From positions 186,001 through 250,000 of the forward strand of contig JAABSO010000001.1 of assembly GCA_011390335.1 (NCBI GenBank): a stretch of DNA of 64,000 bases, given 5' to 3'. The DNA comes from Desulfotignum sp. (GTDB taxonomy: Bacteria > Desulfobacterota > Desulfobacteria > Desulfobacterales > Desulfobacteraceae). The notes beneath the pieces are model-generated. The model was not told where the DNA came from. It saw only the letters and a list, made by a program, of their open reading frames with translations, and did no database searches. The position numbers were made by a program, and so were the translations under genes. Positions 53,081 to 63,065 of the stretch are shown here, piece after piece. Position 1 is the first letter of the stretch. Every line of letters begins with the position of its first letter.

Positions 53081-54400
53081 CTATAAAATTTTTGCAGCCA
53101 GTTCCGCCAGGTCGGACCGCTCCCCTTTTTCCAGATTGATGTGGGCATACAGCGGCTGGCCTTTCATTTTTTCAATGATATAGGCAAGCCCGTTGGTCTG
53201 GCTGTCCAGATAGGGATGGTCAATCTGGAAAATATCACCGGTAAACACGATCTTGGTGCCCTCACCGGCCCGGGTGATGATGGTTTTCACCTCATGGGGG
53301 GTCAGATTCTGGGCTTCATCCACAATAAAGAAAACCCGGACAATGGATCGCCCCCTGATATATGAAATGGGGGTGATCACTATCTTTTCCTCTTCGATCA
53401 GTTCCCGGATCTGCCTGGAGTTGGCATTATTCTCATTAAAATGGTTCTGGATCACCGCCAAATTATCATATAACGGCTGCATATACGGATCAAGCTTGGA
53501 GGCCACATCGCCGGGCAGAAAGCCTAAGTCTTTGTTGCTCAGGGGAACCACCGGCCTGGCAATAAATATCTGGCGATACAGCTGCTTTCTGGCCAAAGCA
53601 GCGGCCAGGGCCAGCAGGGTTTTTCCGGTGCCGGCCTTGCCTGAAACCGTGACCAGAGGAATATCTTCATTGAGCATGGCATTGAGGGCAAAGCTCTGTT
53701 CGGAATTTTTTGGCTTGATGCCGTAACATATCTGGGGCTGGATCGATTTGAGGGTCTGGGTTTTGCCGTCATAAAATGCCAGGGCAGAGTGGGATCCGTT
53801 TTTCAAAATCAGGTTTTCATTGGCATAAAACTCTTTTTCCACACCCAGGCGTGCTTTTGCCACCTCATACGGCTTTTTGTACAGGCTGTCAAAAATTTCC
53901 GGCCGGACATGCTCCACCACCTGCAGCCCGGTGTACATATCTGAAATATTTTCAACAAATTTTGAATTGTAGTTTTCTGTTTTCAATCCAATGGATCTTG
54001 CACGAAGCCGCAGATTGACATCCTTTGTGACAAAGACGACATGCTGAAACTGATGTTTTTTGGCAACAGAATAGGCGATATTCAAAATCTTGATATCTGA
54101 AGTGATCTCCGTAAAATTTTCCCTGATTTTCTCATCCAGGGCCACATCCAGGCAAATGGCAATGGACCCTTCGCCATTTTCACGGGGTACGCCGCCGTTG
54201 AACATTTTATCAGAGGACAATGCATCCAGGTTTCGCAGAAAATCCCTGGCATTGCAGTTGATGACATTGTTTCCCTTTTTGAATTTGTCCAGCTCTTCAA
54301 TCACTGTAATGGGAATGTAAATATCATTGTCCTTGAACTGGTGTAGGCACCCGCTGTCATGAAGGATAACATTGGTGTCCAGGATAAAAATTTTTTTCAT
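53081..54400 (-). CDS. PIN-domain plus PhoH-family ATPase
   Basis: A 439-residue protein joining an N-terminal PIN nuclease domain (FILDTNVILHDSGCLHQF, with acidic residues at about 8 and 40) and a C-terminal PhoH ATPase (VSGKAGTGKTLLALAAALAR, LGFLPGDVASKLDPYMQPLYDNL, VDEAQNLTPHEVKTIITRAG). PhoH2/YlaK-type proteins act as RNA helicase/RNase. The start at 54400 has AAGGAAG upstream. It is the last gene of a minus-strand series after spoT. Confidence 0.92.
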   Translation of the reverse strand: MKKIFILDTNVILHDSGCLHQFKDNDIYIPITVIEELDKFKKGNNVINCNARDFLRNLDALSSDKMFNGGVPRENGEGSIAICLDVALDEKIRENFTEITSDIKILNIAYSVAKKHQFQHVVFVTKDVNLRLRARSIGLKTENYNSKFVENISDMYTGLQVVEHVRPEIFDSLYKKPYEVAKARLGVEKEFYANENLILKNGSHSALAFYDGKTQTLKSIQPQICYGIKPKNSEQSFALNAMLNEDIPLVTVSGKAGTGKTLLALAAALARKQLYRQIFIARPVVPLSNKDLGFLPGDVASKLDPYMQPLYDNLAVIQNHFNENNANSRQIRELIEEEKIVITPISYIRGRSIVRVFFIVDEAQNLTPHEVKTIITRAGEGTKIVFTGDIFQIDHPYLDSQTNGLAYIIEKMKGQPLYAHINLEKGERSDLAELAAKIL

Positions 54401-54474
54401 GCATATCTTCCTTTTGCATGGGCTTTGGCTGTTTCTTGGGCCCATGACATATTTATCACTATTGTTAAAGTCTG

Positions 54475-56625
54475 TTACTCATGCTGGACAATGCGTTTGA
54501 CATCTATGACTTTTTTCACCCGCCGCAGTTCTGACATGAGTTTGCGCAGCTGGTTTGAACTTTCCACCATAACCGTGAAATACAGCATGGCCACACCGGT
54601 ATCGGAAGTGTCGGTTCTGGCATTTAAGATATTGGTTTTATTTTTGGAAATCACCGAGGCGATATCTGCCAGCAGACCAAAGCGGTCATCGGTTTTAATC
54701 CGGATACTGGCTGGATAGGATTCGGTATATTCCTCGCTCCACTGAACATCTATCAGTCTTTCCTGGCTCATTTTCATGATATTGATGCAGTTTCTCCGGT
54801 GAATGGTCACCCCCTGTCCCTGGGTAATATACCCTGTGATGGGATCTCCGGGCAAAGGATTGCAGCATTTGGAAAATTTAACCAGAATATCGTTGAGCCC
54901 TTTAACAATAATGCCGGTGTCTGACTTTTTCTGCCTGCTGTCCGCAAGCTTGGACACAAACCCCTCATCTTTGACATCCTGCTCCATCTGGGGCACCGCC
55001 TTATTGAGAATCTGCATGGGGGTGAGTTTTCCAAATCCCACATGGGCAATAAGATCATCCACGGTCTTGAATCCGAAGTGTTGTGCCACCTCCCCTACCT
55101 TGCCGGATTTTATCAGGGCGTTAAAGTTCTGGTTTTTCTTCCGGAACAATTTTTCACACATTTCTTTACCAAGTGAGTAGGAACGCTCTTTTTCCCGGGC
55201 ATTAATCACTGCCCGGATCTTGGTTCTGGCCTTGACGGTCTTGACAAAGTTCAGCCAGTCCGGGCTGGGGGAATGGCCTTTGGTGGTAATGATTTCCACG
55301 GTATCACCGGTCTTTAGCTCATGGGCCAGAGGAACGATTTTGCCGTTGACCTTGGCGCCGGTGCATTCCGCCCCCACCTCCGTATGGATACTGTAGGCAA
55401 AATCCACAGGTGTGGCCCCTTTGGGAAGGGTCTTGATATCGCCTGCAGGCGTGATCACATATATTTCATCCGGGTACAGGTCAATACGCACGTTTTCGAG
55501 AAATTCATCCGGATCATTGAAATTTTCCTGATTTTCCACAAGGTTCCGGATCCAGGCAAACATCTCCCCGGTGGTCTCATCGATGCGGGTTCCTTCTTTG
55601 TAGCTCCAGTGGGCTGCAATACCGGATTCAGCAATCCTGTCCATCTCCTGGGTCCGTATCTGGATTTCCACCCGTTCTCCTTTGGGGCCGATGACCGTGG
55701 TATGGATGGACTGGTACATGTTGGGTTTGGGATTGCCGATATAATCTTTGATCTTGTAATAGATGGGCTTCCACATGGAATGGATGGCACCCATGGCTGC
55801 ATAGCACTGGGGAACCGTGTCCAGAATGATCCGGAATGCGATGATATCATATACTTCATCAAAATCCAGGTTCTGGGAGACCATTTTCTGATAAATGCTG
55901 TAGTGCTGCTTGTACCGGCCCTTGATGTCACAGGGCAGCTCCATCTCCTCCATTTTATAATGAAGGCTGGTTGACACCTCCTTGATATATGCTTCTTTTT
56001 CATCCTTGGCCCGGTTCACCAGGGCATCGATATATTCATACTCATCCGGCAGGGTATAAAAAAATGCTATTTCCTCCAGCTCGTGCTTGACCCAGAATAT
56101 CCCCAGACGGGCTGCAATGGGGGCGTATATGTCCAGGGTCTCCTGGGCAATGGCAGCCTGTTTATCGGGATTTTTATGGTATTTAAGGGTGCGCATGTTG
56201 TGGATCCGGTCCGCCAGCTTGATGAGCACCACCCGGATGTCATCGGCCATGGCCAGAATCATTTTCCGCAACGACTCAGCCTGCTGGGCCACCTTGTTGG
56301 AAAAAGGCAGGGCTGACAGCTTGGTCACCCCTTCCACAATATGGGCCACCCCGGGTCCGAACATCTCCTGGATATCCTCCTTGGTGGCCGGGGTGTCTTC
56401 GATGACATCATGGAGCAGGGCTGCGGCAATACTTTCCACATCCAGGCGCATATCCGCCAGGATCTTTCCTACCTCCAGGGGGTGCGAAAGATAGGGCTCT
56501 CCCGACAACCGGACCTGTCCTTCATGAACCCGGGCGGAATACACATAGGCCCGGTCAATGATATCCAGGTCTGCCTCCGGGTTATACTCGACAATGGTAT
56601 CCAGTATGTCGGTGATACGAATCAT
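54475..56625 (-). CDS. Bifunctional (p)ppGpp synthetase/hydrolase
   Basis: A 716-residue RelA/SpoT homologue that makes and degrades the stringent alarmone (p)ppGpp. Layout: hydrolase HD domain (about 40-150; LLHDVIEDTPATKE), synthetase domain (about 235-345; PNMYQSIHTTVIGPKGERVEIQIRT), TGS domain (about 385-450; FAYSIHTEVGAECTGAKVN), and a C-terminal ACT domain (about 640-716). Both catalytic centres look intact, so it may be the main or only long RSH protein. Confidence 0.95.
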   Translation of the reverse strand: MIRITDILDTIVEYNPEADLDIIDRAYVYSARVHEGQVRLSGEPYLSHPLEVGKILADMRLDVESIAAALLHDVIEDTPATKEDIQEMFGPGVAHIVEGVTKLSALPFSNKVAQQAESLRKMILAMADDIRVVLIKLADRIHNMRTLKYHKNPDKQAAIAQETLDIYAPIAARLGIFWVKHELEEIAFFYTLPDEYEYIDALVNRAKDEKEAYIKEVSTSLHYKMEEMELPCDIKGRYKQHYSIYQKMVSQNLDFDEVYDIIAFRIILDTVPQCYAAMGAIHSMWKPIYYKIKDYIGNPKPNMYQSIHTTVIGPKGERVEIQIRTQEMDRIAESGIAAHWSYKEGTRIDETTGEMFAWIRNLVENQENFNDPDEFLENVRIDLYPDEIYVITPAGDIKTLPKGATPVDFAYSIHTEVGAECTGAKVNGKIVPLAHELKTGDTVEIITTKGHSPSPDWLNFVKTVKARTKIRAVINAREKERSYSLGKEMCEKLFRKKNQNFNALIKSGKVGEVAQHFGFKTVDDLIAHVGFGKLTPMQILNKAVPQMEQDVKDEGFVSKLADSRQKKSDTGIIVKGLNDILVKFSKCCNPLPGDPITGYITQGQGVTIHRRNCINIMKMSQERLIDVQWSEEYTESYPASIRIKTDDRFGLLADIASVISKNKTNILNARTDTSDTGVAMLYFTVMVESSNQLRKLMSELRRVKKVIDVKRIVQHE

Positions 56626-56665
56626 TGGCTGACCCTATCCTGTCCCGCCGGTGAAAACCACCCGG

Positions 56666-58177
56666 TTAATAGGCTTTGGCAAACAGCACCCGCTGGTCAC
56701 TGGGTTTTTCACAGCAGATACATTGGCCGCTTTCCTTTGGACCGTCAAAGGGAATACACCGGATGGTGACGGACAGATCTTTTTTAATCTGTTCCTCACA
56801 GGCCCCGGACCCGCACCAGTGAGAAAAAACAAAGGCACCGTTACGGGCGCCGCCGGTGTTTTCATACAGATCATAAAATTTCTGTCTGGCATCGATATAA
56901 AAGGTGTTGGCCTTCTGAAATGCCAGAGCCCGGTCAAAAAGGGTCTGCTGGATATTGTCCAGGATATCTGTGATCCCGGCAATGAACATATCCCTGTCCA
57001 TGCTTTCCTTCTGGCTGGTATCTTTGTCTCTGCGGGCCACGAATACGGTGTTGCCGGCAATATCCCGGGGGCCCAGCTCCACCCGGACGGGAATGCCTTT
57101 TTTCACCCAGTCCCATCCCCTGGCACCACCGATATCCCTGTCATCAATTTCCACTTCCACCGGCCTGCCGTAATAATTTTTATCAGCCAAAGCTGCTTTC
57201 AGGGCTTTGGCGCTCTCTTGCACCTTTGAATTGTCATCTCCCTTTTTAAGAATAGGCAGGATCACCACATGGGCCGGGGCGATGCGCGGGGGCACCACCA
57301 GACCGTCATCATCGGAGTGCACCATGATCATGCCACCGATCATCCGGGTGGAGGTTCCCCAGGAGGTGGTCCAGGCATACTGTTCCTGGCCGTCTTCGTT
57401 CTGGAACCGGATATCCGATCCTCTGGCAAAGTTCTGGCCCAGAAAATGTGAGGTGCCTGCCTGAAGGGCCCGGCGGTCCTGCATCATGGCTTCGATGCAG
57501 GTGGTGTCATCTGCGCCTGGAAACCGTTCTGAAACCGTTTTCCGCCCCTTTATCACCGGTATTGCCAGCCGTTCCTCCACAAATTCGGCATACAGATCCA
57601 GCATCTGCAGGGTTCTTTGCACCGCTTCTTTTTTTGTGGCATGGGCGGTATGCCCCTCCTGCCACAAAAACTCACTGGTTCGCAAAAACATGCGGGTACG
57701 CATCTCCCACCGGACAACATTGGCCCACTGGTTCAACAGGATGGGCAGATCCCGGTAGGAAGTGGTCCACCTGGACATGGACTCACCAATAATGGTTTCA
57801 GAGGTGGGCCGGACAATCAGGGGTTCTGCCAGTTCCCCGGCCGGCACCAGTTTGCCGTCTTTGTTTTTTTCCAGTTTATGGTGGGTGACTACAGCGCATT
57901 CTTTGGCAAACCCATCCACATGTTCGGCTTCTTTTTCCAGGTAGGACAACGGGATGAACAAAGGAAAATAGGCGTTTTTAACCCCGGTTTTCTTGAATTG
58001 GGCATCCATCTGATTCATGATGTTCTCCCAGATGGCGTATCCCCAGGGTTTCATGACCATACAGCCCCTGACCGGTGAATTTTCCGCCATATCCGATGCC
58101 TTGATGATTTCCTGGTACCACTGGGCATAATCCTGTTCCCGGGTGGGGGTAATTGCTGTTTTATTCTTTGCTCCCAT
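56666..58177 (-). CDS. proS: Prolyl-tRNA synthetase (archaeal/eukaryotic-like, ProS type 3)
   Basis: A 503-residue class II synthetase of the shorter type without the bacterial editing insertion. Motif 1 is VRGCMVMKPWGYAIWE, motif 2 is RWEMRTRMFLRTSEFLWQEGHTAH, and motif 3 is in GGMIMVHSDDDGLVVPPRIAP. The C-terminal zinc-like cysteines (WCGSGACEEQIK, CICCEKP) match the ProS3 tail. Start ATG 58177 overlaps the end of ispG by 17 bases. Confidence 0.95.
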   Translation of the reverse strand: MGAKNKTAITPTREQDYAQWYQEIIKASDMAENSPVRGCMVMKPWGYAIWENIMNQMDAQFKKTGVKNAYFPLFIPLSYLEKEAEHVDGFAKECAVVTHHKLEKNKDGKLVPAGELAEPLIVRPTSETIIGESMSRWTTSYRDLPILLNQWANVVRWEMRTRMFLRTSEFLWQEGHTAHATKKEAVQRTLQMLDLYAEFVEERLAIPVIKGRKTVSERFPGADDTTCIEAMMQDRRALQAGTSHFLGQNFARGSDIRFQNEDGQEQYAWTTSWGTSTRMIGGMIMVHSDDDGLVVPPRIAPAHVVILPILKKGDDNSKVQESAKALKAALADKNYYGRPVEVEIDDRDIGGARGWDWVKKGIPVRVELGPRDIAGNTVFVARRDKDTSQKESMDRDMFIAGITDILDNIQQTLFDRALAFQKANTFYIDARQKFYDLYENTGGARNGAFVFSHWCGSGACEEQIKKDLSVTIRCIPFDGPKESGQCICCEKPSDQRVLFAKAY

Positions 58178-59273
58178 TCACATCCTCCGAATTTTGCGTC
58201 ATTTTATCTATTTCATACAGCAGCTGTGCCACAAGCTGATCCTGGTGCACTTTTTTGAACACCCTGCCTTTTTTAAATATAATCCCTGTGCCGTCTGCGC
58301 CTGCAATGCCGATATCCGCCTCCTTTGCTTCGCCCGGTCCGTTGACGACACACCCCATAATGGCAACTTTAATCTGAGAATCCCGCCCAAGTAAAGCTTT
58401 TTCTACATCCTGTGCAATTTTAAACAGATCGATCCGGCACCGGCCGCAGGTAGGGCAGGAGATGATCTCAGGCCCTCTGTTTCTCAGTCCCAGTGCACGG
58501 AGGATTTCATACCCGGTGCGGATCTCTTCCACCGGATCACGGGTCAATGACACCCGGATAGTATCCCCGAGTCCTTTGGACAACAGCATCCCGATACCGA
58601 TGGCGGATTTGGTGATGCCGGCATACAGCCCCCCTGCCTCGGTGATTCCCACATGAAAAGGCACATCCGTTTTTTGGGCAAGCAGCTGGTATGCTGCGAC
58701 GGTGCGGGCCACATCCGATGCCTTCAATGACACCTTGATATCATAAAACCCCAGGTCTTCCAACATCCGGATATTTGCCAGGCCGCTTTCCATCATGGCC
58801 TCAGGTGTGGCTCCTAAGCGCTGTGCAATCTCTTTTTCCAGTGATCCGGCATTAACGCCTATACGGATGGATATACCATGTGCTTTTGCGCAGTCCACAA
58901 CTTTTTTCACTTTGTGATGCGCCCCGATATTGCCGGGATTGATGCGCAGCGCGTCTGCTCCTGATTCAGCAGCAGCCAGGGCCAGTCTGAAATCAAAATG
59001 GATGTCTGCAATCACGGGAATGGCCACCTGCTCTTTGATCTGCCGGATGGCCAGTGCGTCCACCATTTCCGGCACCGCCACCCGGATGATCTCACACCCG
59101 GCCGTCTCCAGACCTTTGATCTGGCGGACAGTGGCTGACACATCCCGGGTTCGGGTATTGGTCATGGACTGGACCGAAACCGGCGCATCTGATCCCACAG
59201 GCACATTACCCACACGGATCTGACGGGTTTTTCTTCTTTTTTGCACCAAGGACAGAATGGGTTTCCTGTTCAT
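58161..59273 (-). CDS. ispG: 4-Hydroxy-3-methylbut-2-enyl diphosphate synthase (flavodoxin/ferredoxin)
   Basis: A 370-residue [4Fe-4S] enzyme of the MEP isoprenoid pathway. N-terminal motifs are VQSMTNTRTRDV and IADIHFDFRLALAA. The cluster ligands are in SCPTCGRCRIDLF and GCVVNGPGEA. The start at 59273 has GGAGG about 11 bases upstream. It leads a minus-strand series ispG-proS; a 101-base gap separates it from cbiR. Confidence 0.96.
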   Translation of the reverse strand: MNRKPILSLVQKRRKTRQIRVGNVPVGSDAPVSVQSMTNTRTRDVSATVRQIKGLETAGCEIIRVAVPEMVDALAIRQIKEQVAIPVIADIHFDFRLALAAAESGADALRINPGNIGAHHKVKKVVDCAKAHGISIRIGVNAGSLEKEIAQRLGATPEAMMESGLANIRMLEDLGFYDIKVSLKASDVARTVAAYQLLAQKTDVPFHVGITEAGGLYAGITKSAIGIGMLLSKGLGDTIRVSLTRDPVEEIRTGYEILRALGLRNRGPEIISCPTCGRCRIDLFKIAQDVEKALLGRDSQIKVAIMGCVVNGPGEAKEADIGIAGADGTGIIFKKGRVFKKVHQDQLVAQLLYEIDKMTQNSEDVNGSKE

Positions 59274-59374
59274 ATTTCACAAGCCTCCATCTGACAGATC
59301 CCAAAAAAAATGGGTCTGGAACCAGCCTGAACAATTTTCATATGATGAAGCGTACCATATTTTAAATGAATGGT

Positions 59375-60241
59375 TCAAGCCGGCAGATGGGACGGGATAT
59401 CATTAAACATGCCAGACAGCACGGCCAGGGACCGGTTCAGGTCCTGACGGTTAAATACCTCCAGGCTCACTGTTCCTTGATAGCCCGCAAGCTGGCTGCA
59501 CACCTGATGCATCTGGTGTGCAGCCAGATGGTCCAGGCTGATATGGTCTTTCATCCCTTTTTCCAGACAGGCAGCACCATGGAGATGGACCAGGGCCAGC
59601 CGGTCCCTGAAAACCGTAAAACTGTGTGCCAGGTCATACCCATACCTGAAATGGTGGCCGGCATCAATACATATCATGAGATCATGGGCCTGTGCCAGTG
59701 GCTGCAGCAGGGCAGGAGAATAATCCAGGGTTTCCAGGGATATCACCCGGGGATCGGGCAGCAGCGGTATCAGGCGGTCCAGGCCATCCCGGGCACGTTC
59801 CTGCCAGGCGGACACATCTTTTTTATCTCTTCTAAGTAGTTCATCTGAGTTACTGTTCGGTTTGGTGCCGGACATTGCCCCGGAGGGTGCGCTTTCAAAA
59901 CCCATTTCCAGGTGAAGGGTGTGGGTTAAAGGAGACAATGGTGCACACAATTCCACCACCCGGGCCATGGTATCAGCCGCTTTTTGCCGGTCTTTTGCCG
60001 CACTGCCGGTGAGGCTGACATCTGTGGGCAGATGCACATTATACCCCACACCCAGATCCCGGGACAGGCATGCCAGCTCGGCTATCTGGGTGCGGGTGGG
60101 CAGCACGGCCCCAGGCATGCTTTCAAACACCAGCAGTTCGATCTCATCAAAGAACGCGCCTGTTTTGCGGACATTGGGAATAATATGGTCCGGGTAAATG
60201 AATGAGGTGGTGCCTAAGCGGAACTGCCGTTTCATTTTCAT
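59375..60241 (-). CDS. cbiR: Cobamide remodelling phosphodiesterase CbiR-like (TIM-barrel, AP-endonuclease-2 fold)
   Basis: A 288-residue TIM barrel of the xylose-isomerase/AP-endonuclease-2 superfamily. The N-terminal RLGTTSFIYPDHIIPNVRK and EIELLVFES resemble the Akkermansia-type CbiR, which hydrolyses cobamides to remove the nucleotide loop so a new lower ligand can be installed. Likely metal ligands are in NVHLPTD, LHLEMG, ISLETLD, IDAGHHF, VHLHGA and SLEVFN. Context strongly supports this: its ATG overlaps the cbiB stop (TAATG), and cobD and cobS follow in the same operon. Without that context it would be called a sugar-phosphate isomerase-like protein. Confidence 0.78.
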   Translation of the reverse strand: MKMKRQFRLGTTSFIYPDHIIPNVRKTGAFFDEIELLVFESMPGAVLPTRTQIAELACLSRDLGVGYNVHLPTDVSLTGSAAKDRQKAADTMARVVELCAPLSPLTHTLHLEMGFESAPSGAMSGTKPNSNSDELLRRDKKDVSAWQERARDGLDRLIPLLPDPRVISLETLDYSPALLQPLAQAHDLMICIDAGHHFRYGYDLAHSFTVFRDRLALVHLHGAACLEKGMKDHISLDHLAAHQMHQVCSQLAGYQGTVSLEVFNRQDLNRSLAVLSGMFNDIPSHLPA

Positions 60242-61227
60242 TATCCCACCCCTGCAGCCTGGAGCAGCGCAGCCAGGAAAATGGCGGACGAAAGCCCTGT
60301 CACCGCAGCTGCCTGCATGAGCCGGCAGGCAGAAACAATGGAAGATATTTGCGGATCATCAAAGCCGGCACCAATATAGGGTTTGTCCACCTGCCTGCCG
60401 TGGTAGATACCAGGCCCGCCCAGGCGGATGCGCAGGGCCCCGGCAAAGGCAGCCTCGGAAAATCCTGCGTTTGGGCTTTTGTGCTGCCGGCCCTGGGAAA
60501 ATCCGGTTTTCAACGCCCCTGCAACGGATGCTTCAGGCACAAAAAAGGCTGCCGCGGCAATCACAAAAACCGCCAGTCTGGCCGGAATAAAATTGGCGGC
60601 ATCATCGATGCGGGCTGCTGCCCGTCCGAACAATGCATATGTATCATTGTTATATCCCACCATGGAATCCAGGGTGTTGATCATTTTATAGGCCACAGCA
60701 CCAGGCACCCCCAGCACAAGTACCCAGAAAAGCGGGGATAAAAACCCGTCCACAAAATTTTCCGCCACCGTCTCAACCGCAGCCCGGGTTATACCGGATT
60801 CATCCAGGGTCCGGGTTTCTCTGCCCACAATCATGGACAGATTGCGCCGGGCTGTGGGCAGATCTTTTGCCCCAAGGGGCTGCGCAACAACAAGGGCTGC
60901 ATCTTTCAGACTTTTGACGGAAAAACAGTAAAACAGCAGCAGCACCTGGACCCCCTGGCCAAAAAACAGATGGATCCGGCCGGCTGACCAGATCAGGGCC
61001 AGGGCCAGAAAATAGGTGCAGATAATCAAAAAAACGGCAAACAACACGCCCGCTGTAAACTGATTGATAAAAAACCGCCGGAAACGGGGCTCAAAAAACC
61101 CAATGGCCCGGCCCATGTATACCACCGGGTGGGGCAGGCTGCGGGGATCACCCAGAAAAAAATCCAGGACAAAGGCGGCGAAAAATATATACCAGGCAGC
61201 CTCAACCACGGGCCAGGGCCTTTTCAA
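60241..61227 (-). CDS. cbiB: Adenosylcobinamide-phosphate synthase
   Basis: A 328-residue integral membrane enzyme that attaches the aminopropanol-phosphate (made by CobD) to adenosylcobyric acid. Motifs are FVLDFFLGDPRSLPHPVVYMGRAI, ETVAENFVDGFLSPLFWVLV, DSMVGYNNDTYALFGRAAARIDD and RLGGPGIYHGR. The open frame begins at TTG 61227; GTG 61209 is an alternative. It overlaps cobD by up to 26 bases and cbiR by 1. Confidence 0.94.
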   Translation of the reverse strand: MKRPWPVVEAAWYIFFAAFVLDFFLGDPRSLPHPVVYMGRAIGFFEPRFRRFFINQFTAGVLFAVFLIICTYFLALALIWSAGRIHLFFGQGVQVLLLFYCFSVKSLKDAALVVAQPLGAKDLPTARRNLSMIVGRETRTLDESGITRAAVETVAENFVDGFLSPLFWVLVLGVPGAVAYKMINTLDSMVGYNNDTYALFGRAAARIDDAANFIPARLAVFVIAAAAFFVPEASVAGALKTGFSQGRQHKSPNAGFSEAAFAGALRIRLGGPGIYHGRQVDKPYIGAGFDDPQISSIVSACRLMQAAAVTGLSSAIFLAALLQAAGVG

Positions 61228-62284
61228 GGCTTCGGATCAAAGCCGTATTGGTTTTCCGGTCTTTGAGGGAAAACCGCACATACCGGTGGTCAAGGCCGGT
61301 AAAATTGCTGCAGTCCCGGATCAGGATCCGGTCTGCGCCCACCTGCCGGCACACATGGGAGGCGGTATGGTGCAGCAGCTGTGCCAGGATGAAACAGGTG
61401 TGGCCGGGAACAGGCACAAGCCCCCTCAGGTCAGCCACCGCATCGAAAAATCTCTTTTTTTCCCCGGCAATATAGGCCCGGGTTTTTTCATAAAAAGGCG
61501 CAATCTGCTCCGGGTATTCAAAGATATCTGTGATAACGACCTGGGCCAGGGCATTGACACTCCAGGGCTGGTAATAATGCATGACAGTGTCAACCAGGTG
61601 CTTTGCCCCGCTTAAAAAGCCGGTGCGCAGCCCGGGAATGGTAAAAATTTTCGACATGGAAGACAGCACCAGCAGGTTGCCATATGATGTGTCATGGACC
61701 AGGGAAATGTCGCCGGCCCCCTCCACAAAGGGAAGGTAGGATTCATCCACCACAAAACACACATCAGGGTGCCTGCGCACCAGGGTGGTGATGAACTCTT
61801 TTTCCACCAGCACACCGGTGGGGTTGTTGGGGTTGCAGATAAATACCAGGTCTGCCCTGGCGGCCATATCTGACACCGCTTCCAGATCAGGCAAAAAACC
61901 GTTATCTGCTCTGGCCATGCAAAACGCCGGTGCAATGCCGTGCACAGCGCAGGCATCTGCGTAATCAGAATAGGTGGGGCCCAGGATCACAACCTTTTTC
62001 GCATCCAGGGCCTTAGGGATGGTATAGATAAACCAGGTGGTGCCGCTGCCGGCAATCACGGTATCCGGATCAATACCGTGAAACCGGGCAAAACCCCGGG
62101 TCATGGAACCTGCATCCGGCTCAGGAAGCGCCTGGATAACTGACAGGTTCTCCATAATAACGGTTTTTATCCGTTCCGGCGGCCCTAAAGGATTGAGGTT
62201 GGCGCTCATGTCGATGATCTCATCTGCAGAACATCCCAGTTCTTCTGCCAGCCCTTTTGTGTTGCCGCCATGACCGATAATCAT
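61202..62284 (-). CDS. cobD: L-threonine-O-3-phosphate decarboxylase
   Basis: A 360-residue PLP-dependent aminotransferase-fold enzyme that makes (R)-1-amino-2-propanol O-2-phosphate for the nucleotide loop. The family N-terminus HGGNTKGLAEELG, MSANLNPLGPP, the NPNNPTG motif, VVDESYLPF and the PLP-lysine region SSMSKIFTIPGLRTGF are present. Start 62284 is preferred; an earlier in-frame codon lies in cobS. It sits 13 bases after cobS. The histidinol-phosphate aminotransferase paralogue is less likely given the operon. Confidence 0.9.
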   Translation of the reverse strand: MIIGHGGNTKGLAEELGCSADEIIDMSANLNPLGPPERIKTVIMENLSVIQALPEPDAGSMTRGFARFHGIDPDTVIAGSGTTWFIYTIPKALDAKKVVILGPTYSDYADACAVHGIAPAFCMARADNGFLPDLEAVSDMAARADLVFICNPNNPTGVLVEKEFITTLVRRHPDVCFVVDESYLPFVEGAGDISLVHDTSYGNLLVLSSMSKIFTIPGLRTGFLSGAKHLVDTVMHYYQPWSVNALAQVVITDIFEYPEQIAPFYEKTRAYIAGEKKRFFDAVADLRGLVPVPGHTCFILAQLLHHTASHVCRQVGADRILIRDCSNFTGLDHRYVRFSLKDRKTNTALIRSLEKALARG

Positions 62285-62297
62285 GATACGATCCTTT

Positions 62298-63065
62298 TCA
62301 CAGAAAAGCGGCGCCGCAGCCCAGAAACAAAATTGCTTCCACAAGTTCTGTCATGGCCCCGAGCATATCCCCTGTGATACAGTTCATCTTTTTTTTGTAA
62401 AACCATAAAATACCCAAGCAGCTGATTCCGAACAACAGGTTCAGAACCAGGCCGTTATACCCTAAAAACACAGATAAAAACAGGGGGATCAGGCAATAGA
62501 CAAAATCTTTTGGTCCCAGGGCAGATGCAAACAGGTCCAGGCCGGTGCCGGTGCCGGTGCGGCCATAGTCCAGAAACCGGATGCCGAAAATCATGGATGC
62601 CCGGGCATAGGCAGGTACCAGCAGCAGGACCAGCAGGGCCTGACCGGTTTCGAAAGCAACTTTTACCGCATATATCCCGGCCACCTTCATGGCCAGGACA
62701 CAGACCACGGCCACAAGCCCCATCATGCCGGTGCGGCTGTCCTTCATGATCTCCAGGGCCCGCTGCCGGGATCTGTGGCTGAAAATGCCGTCTGCCGTAT
62801 CCCCCAGGCCGTCCAGGTGGAACGCCCCGGTGAGAATCACCAGGCAGAGCACATCTGCCAGGGCAGCCACAGGCAAAGGCCACAGCCACGAGGCTGCAAT
62901 ATCGGTGAGCACAAGCAGACTTCCCAGAACCAGGCCCGCCACCGGGAAAAACCGGATCATGCCCATGGGGGAATAGGCAGCCTGTCGGCCCGCCGGCAAA
63001 ACCGTTAAAAACAGAAGACAGGACTGCAGATCCGAAAAAAACCCGTTTGTTTTAGGCGGGGTCAT
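62298..63065 (-). CDS. cobS: Adenosylcobinamide-GDP ribazoletransferase (cobalamin synthase)
   Basis: A 255-residue membrane enzyme that joins adenosylcobinamide-GDP and alpha-ribazole(-phosphate), the last assembly step. Landmarks are CLLFLTVLPAG, FPVAGLVLGS, the HLDGLGDTADG motif and RTGMMG. About six hydrophobic segments. ATG 63065 overlaps the radical SAM stop (ATGA). CobU and CobT partners are not in the window. Confidence 0.93.
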   Translation of the reverse strand: MTPPKTNGFFSDLQSCLLFLTVLPAGRQAAYSPMGMIRFFPVAGLVLGSLLVLTDIAASWLWPLPVAALADVLCLVILTGAFHLDGLGDTADGIFSHRSRQRALEIMKDSRTGMMGLVAVVCVLAMKVAGIYAVKVAFETGQALLVLLLVPAYARASMIFGIRFLDYGRTGTGTGLDLFASALGPKDFVYCLIPLFLSVFLGYNGLVLNLLFGISCLGILWFYKKKMNCITGDMLGAMTELVEAILFLGCGAAFL

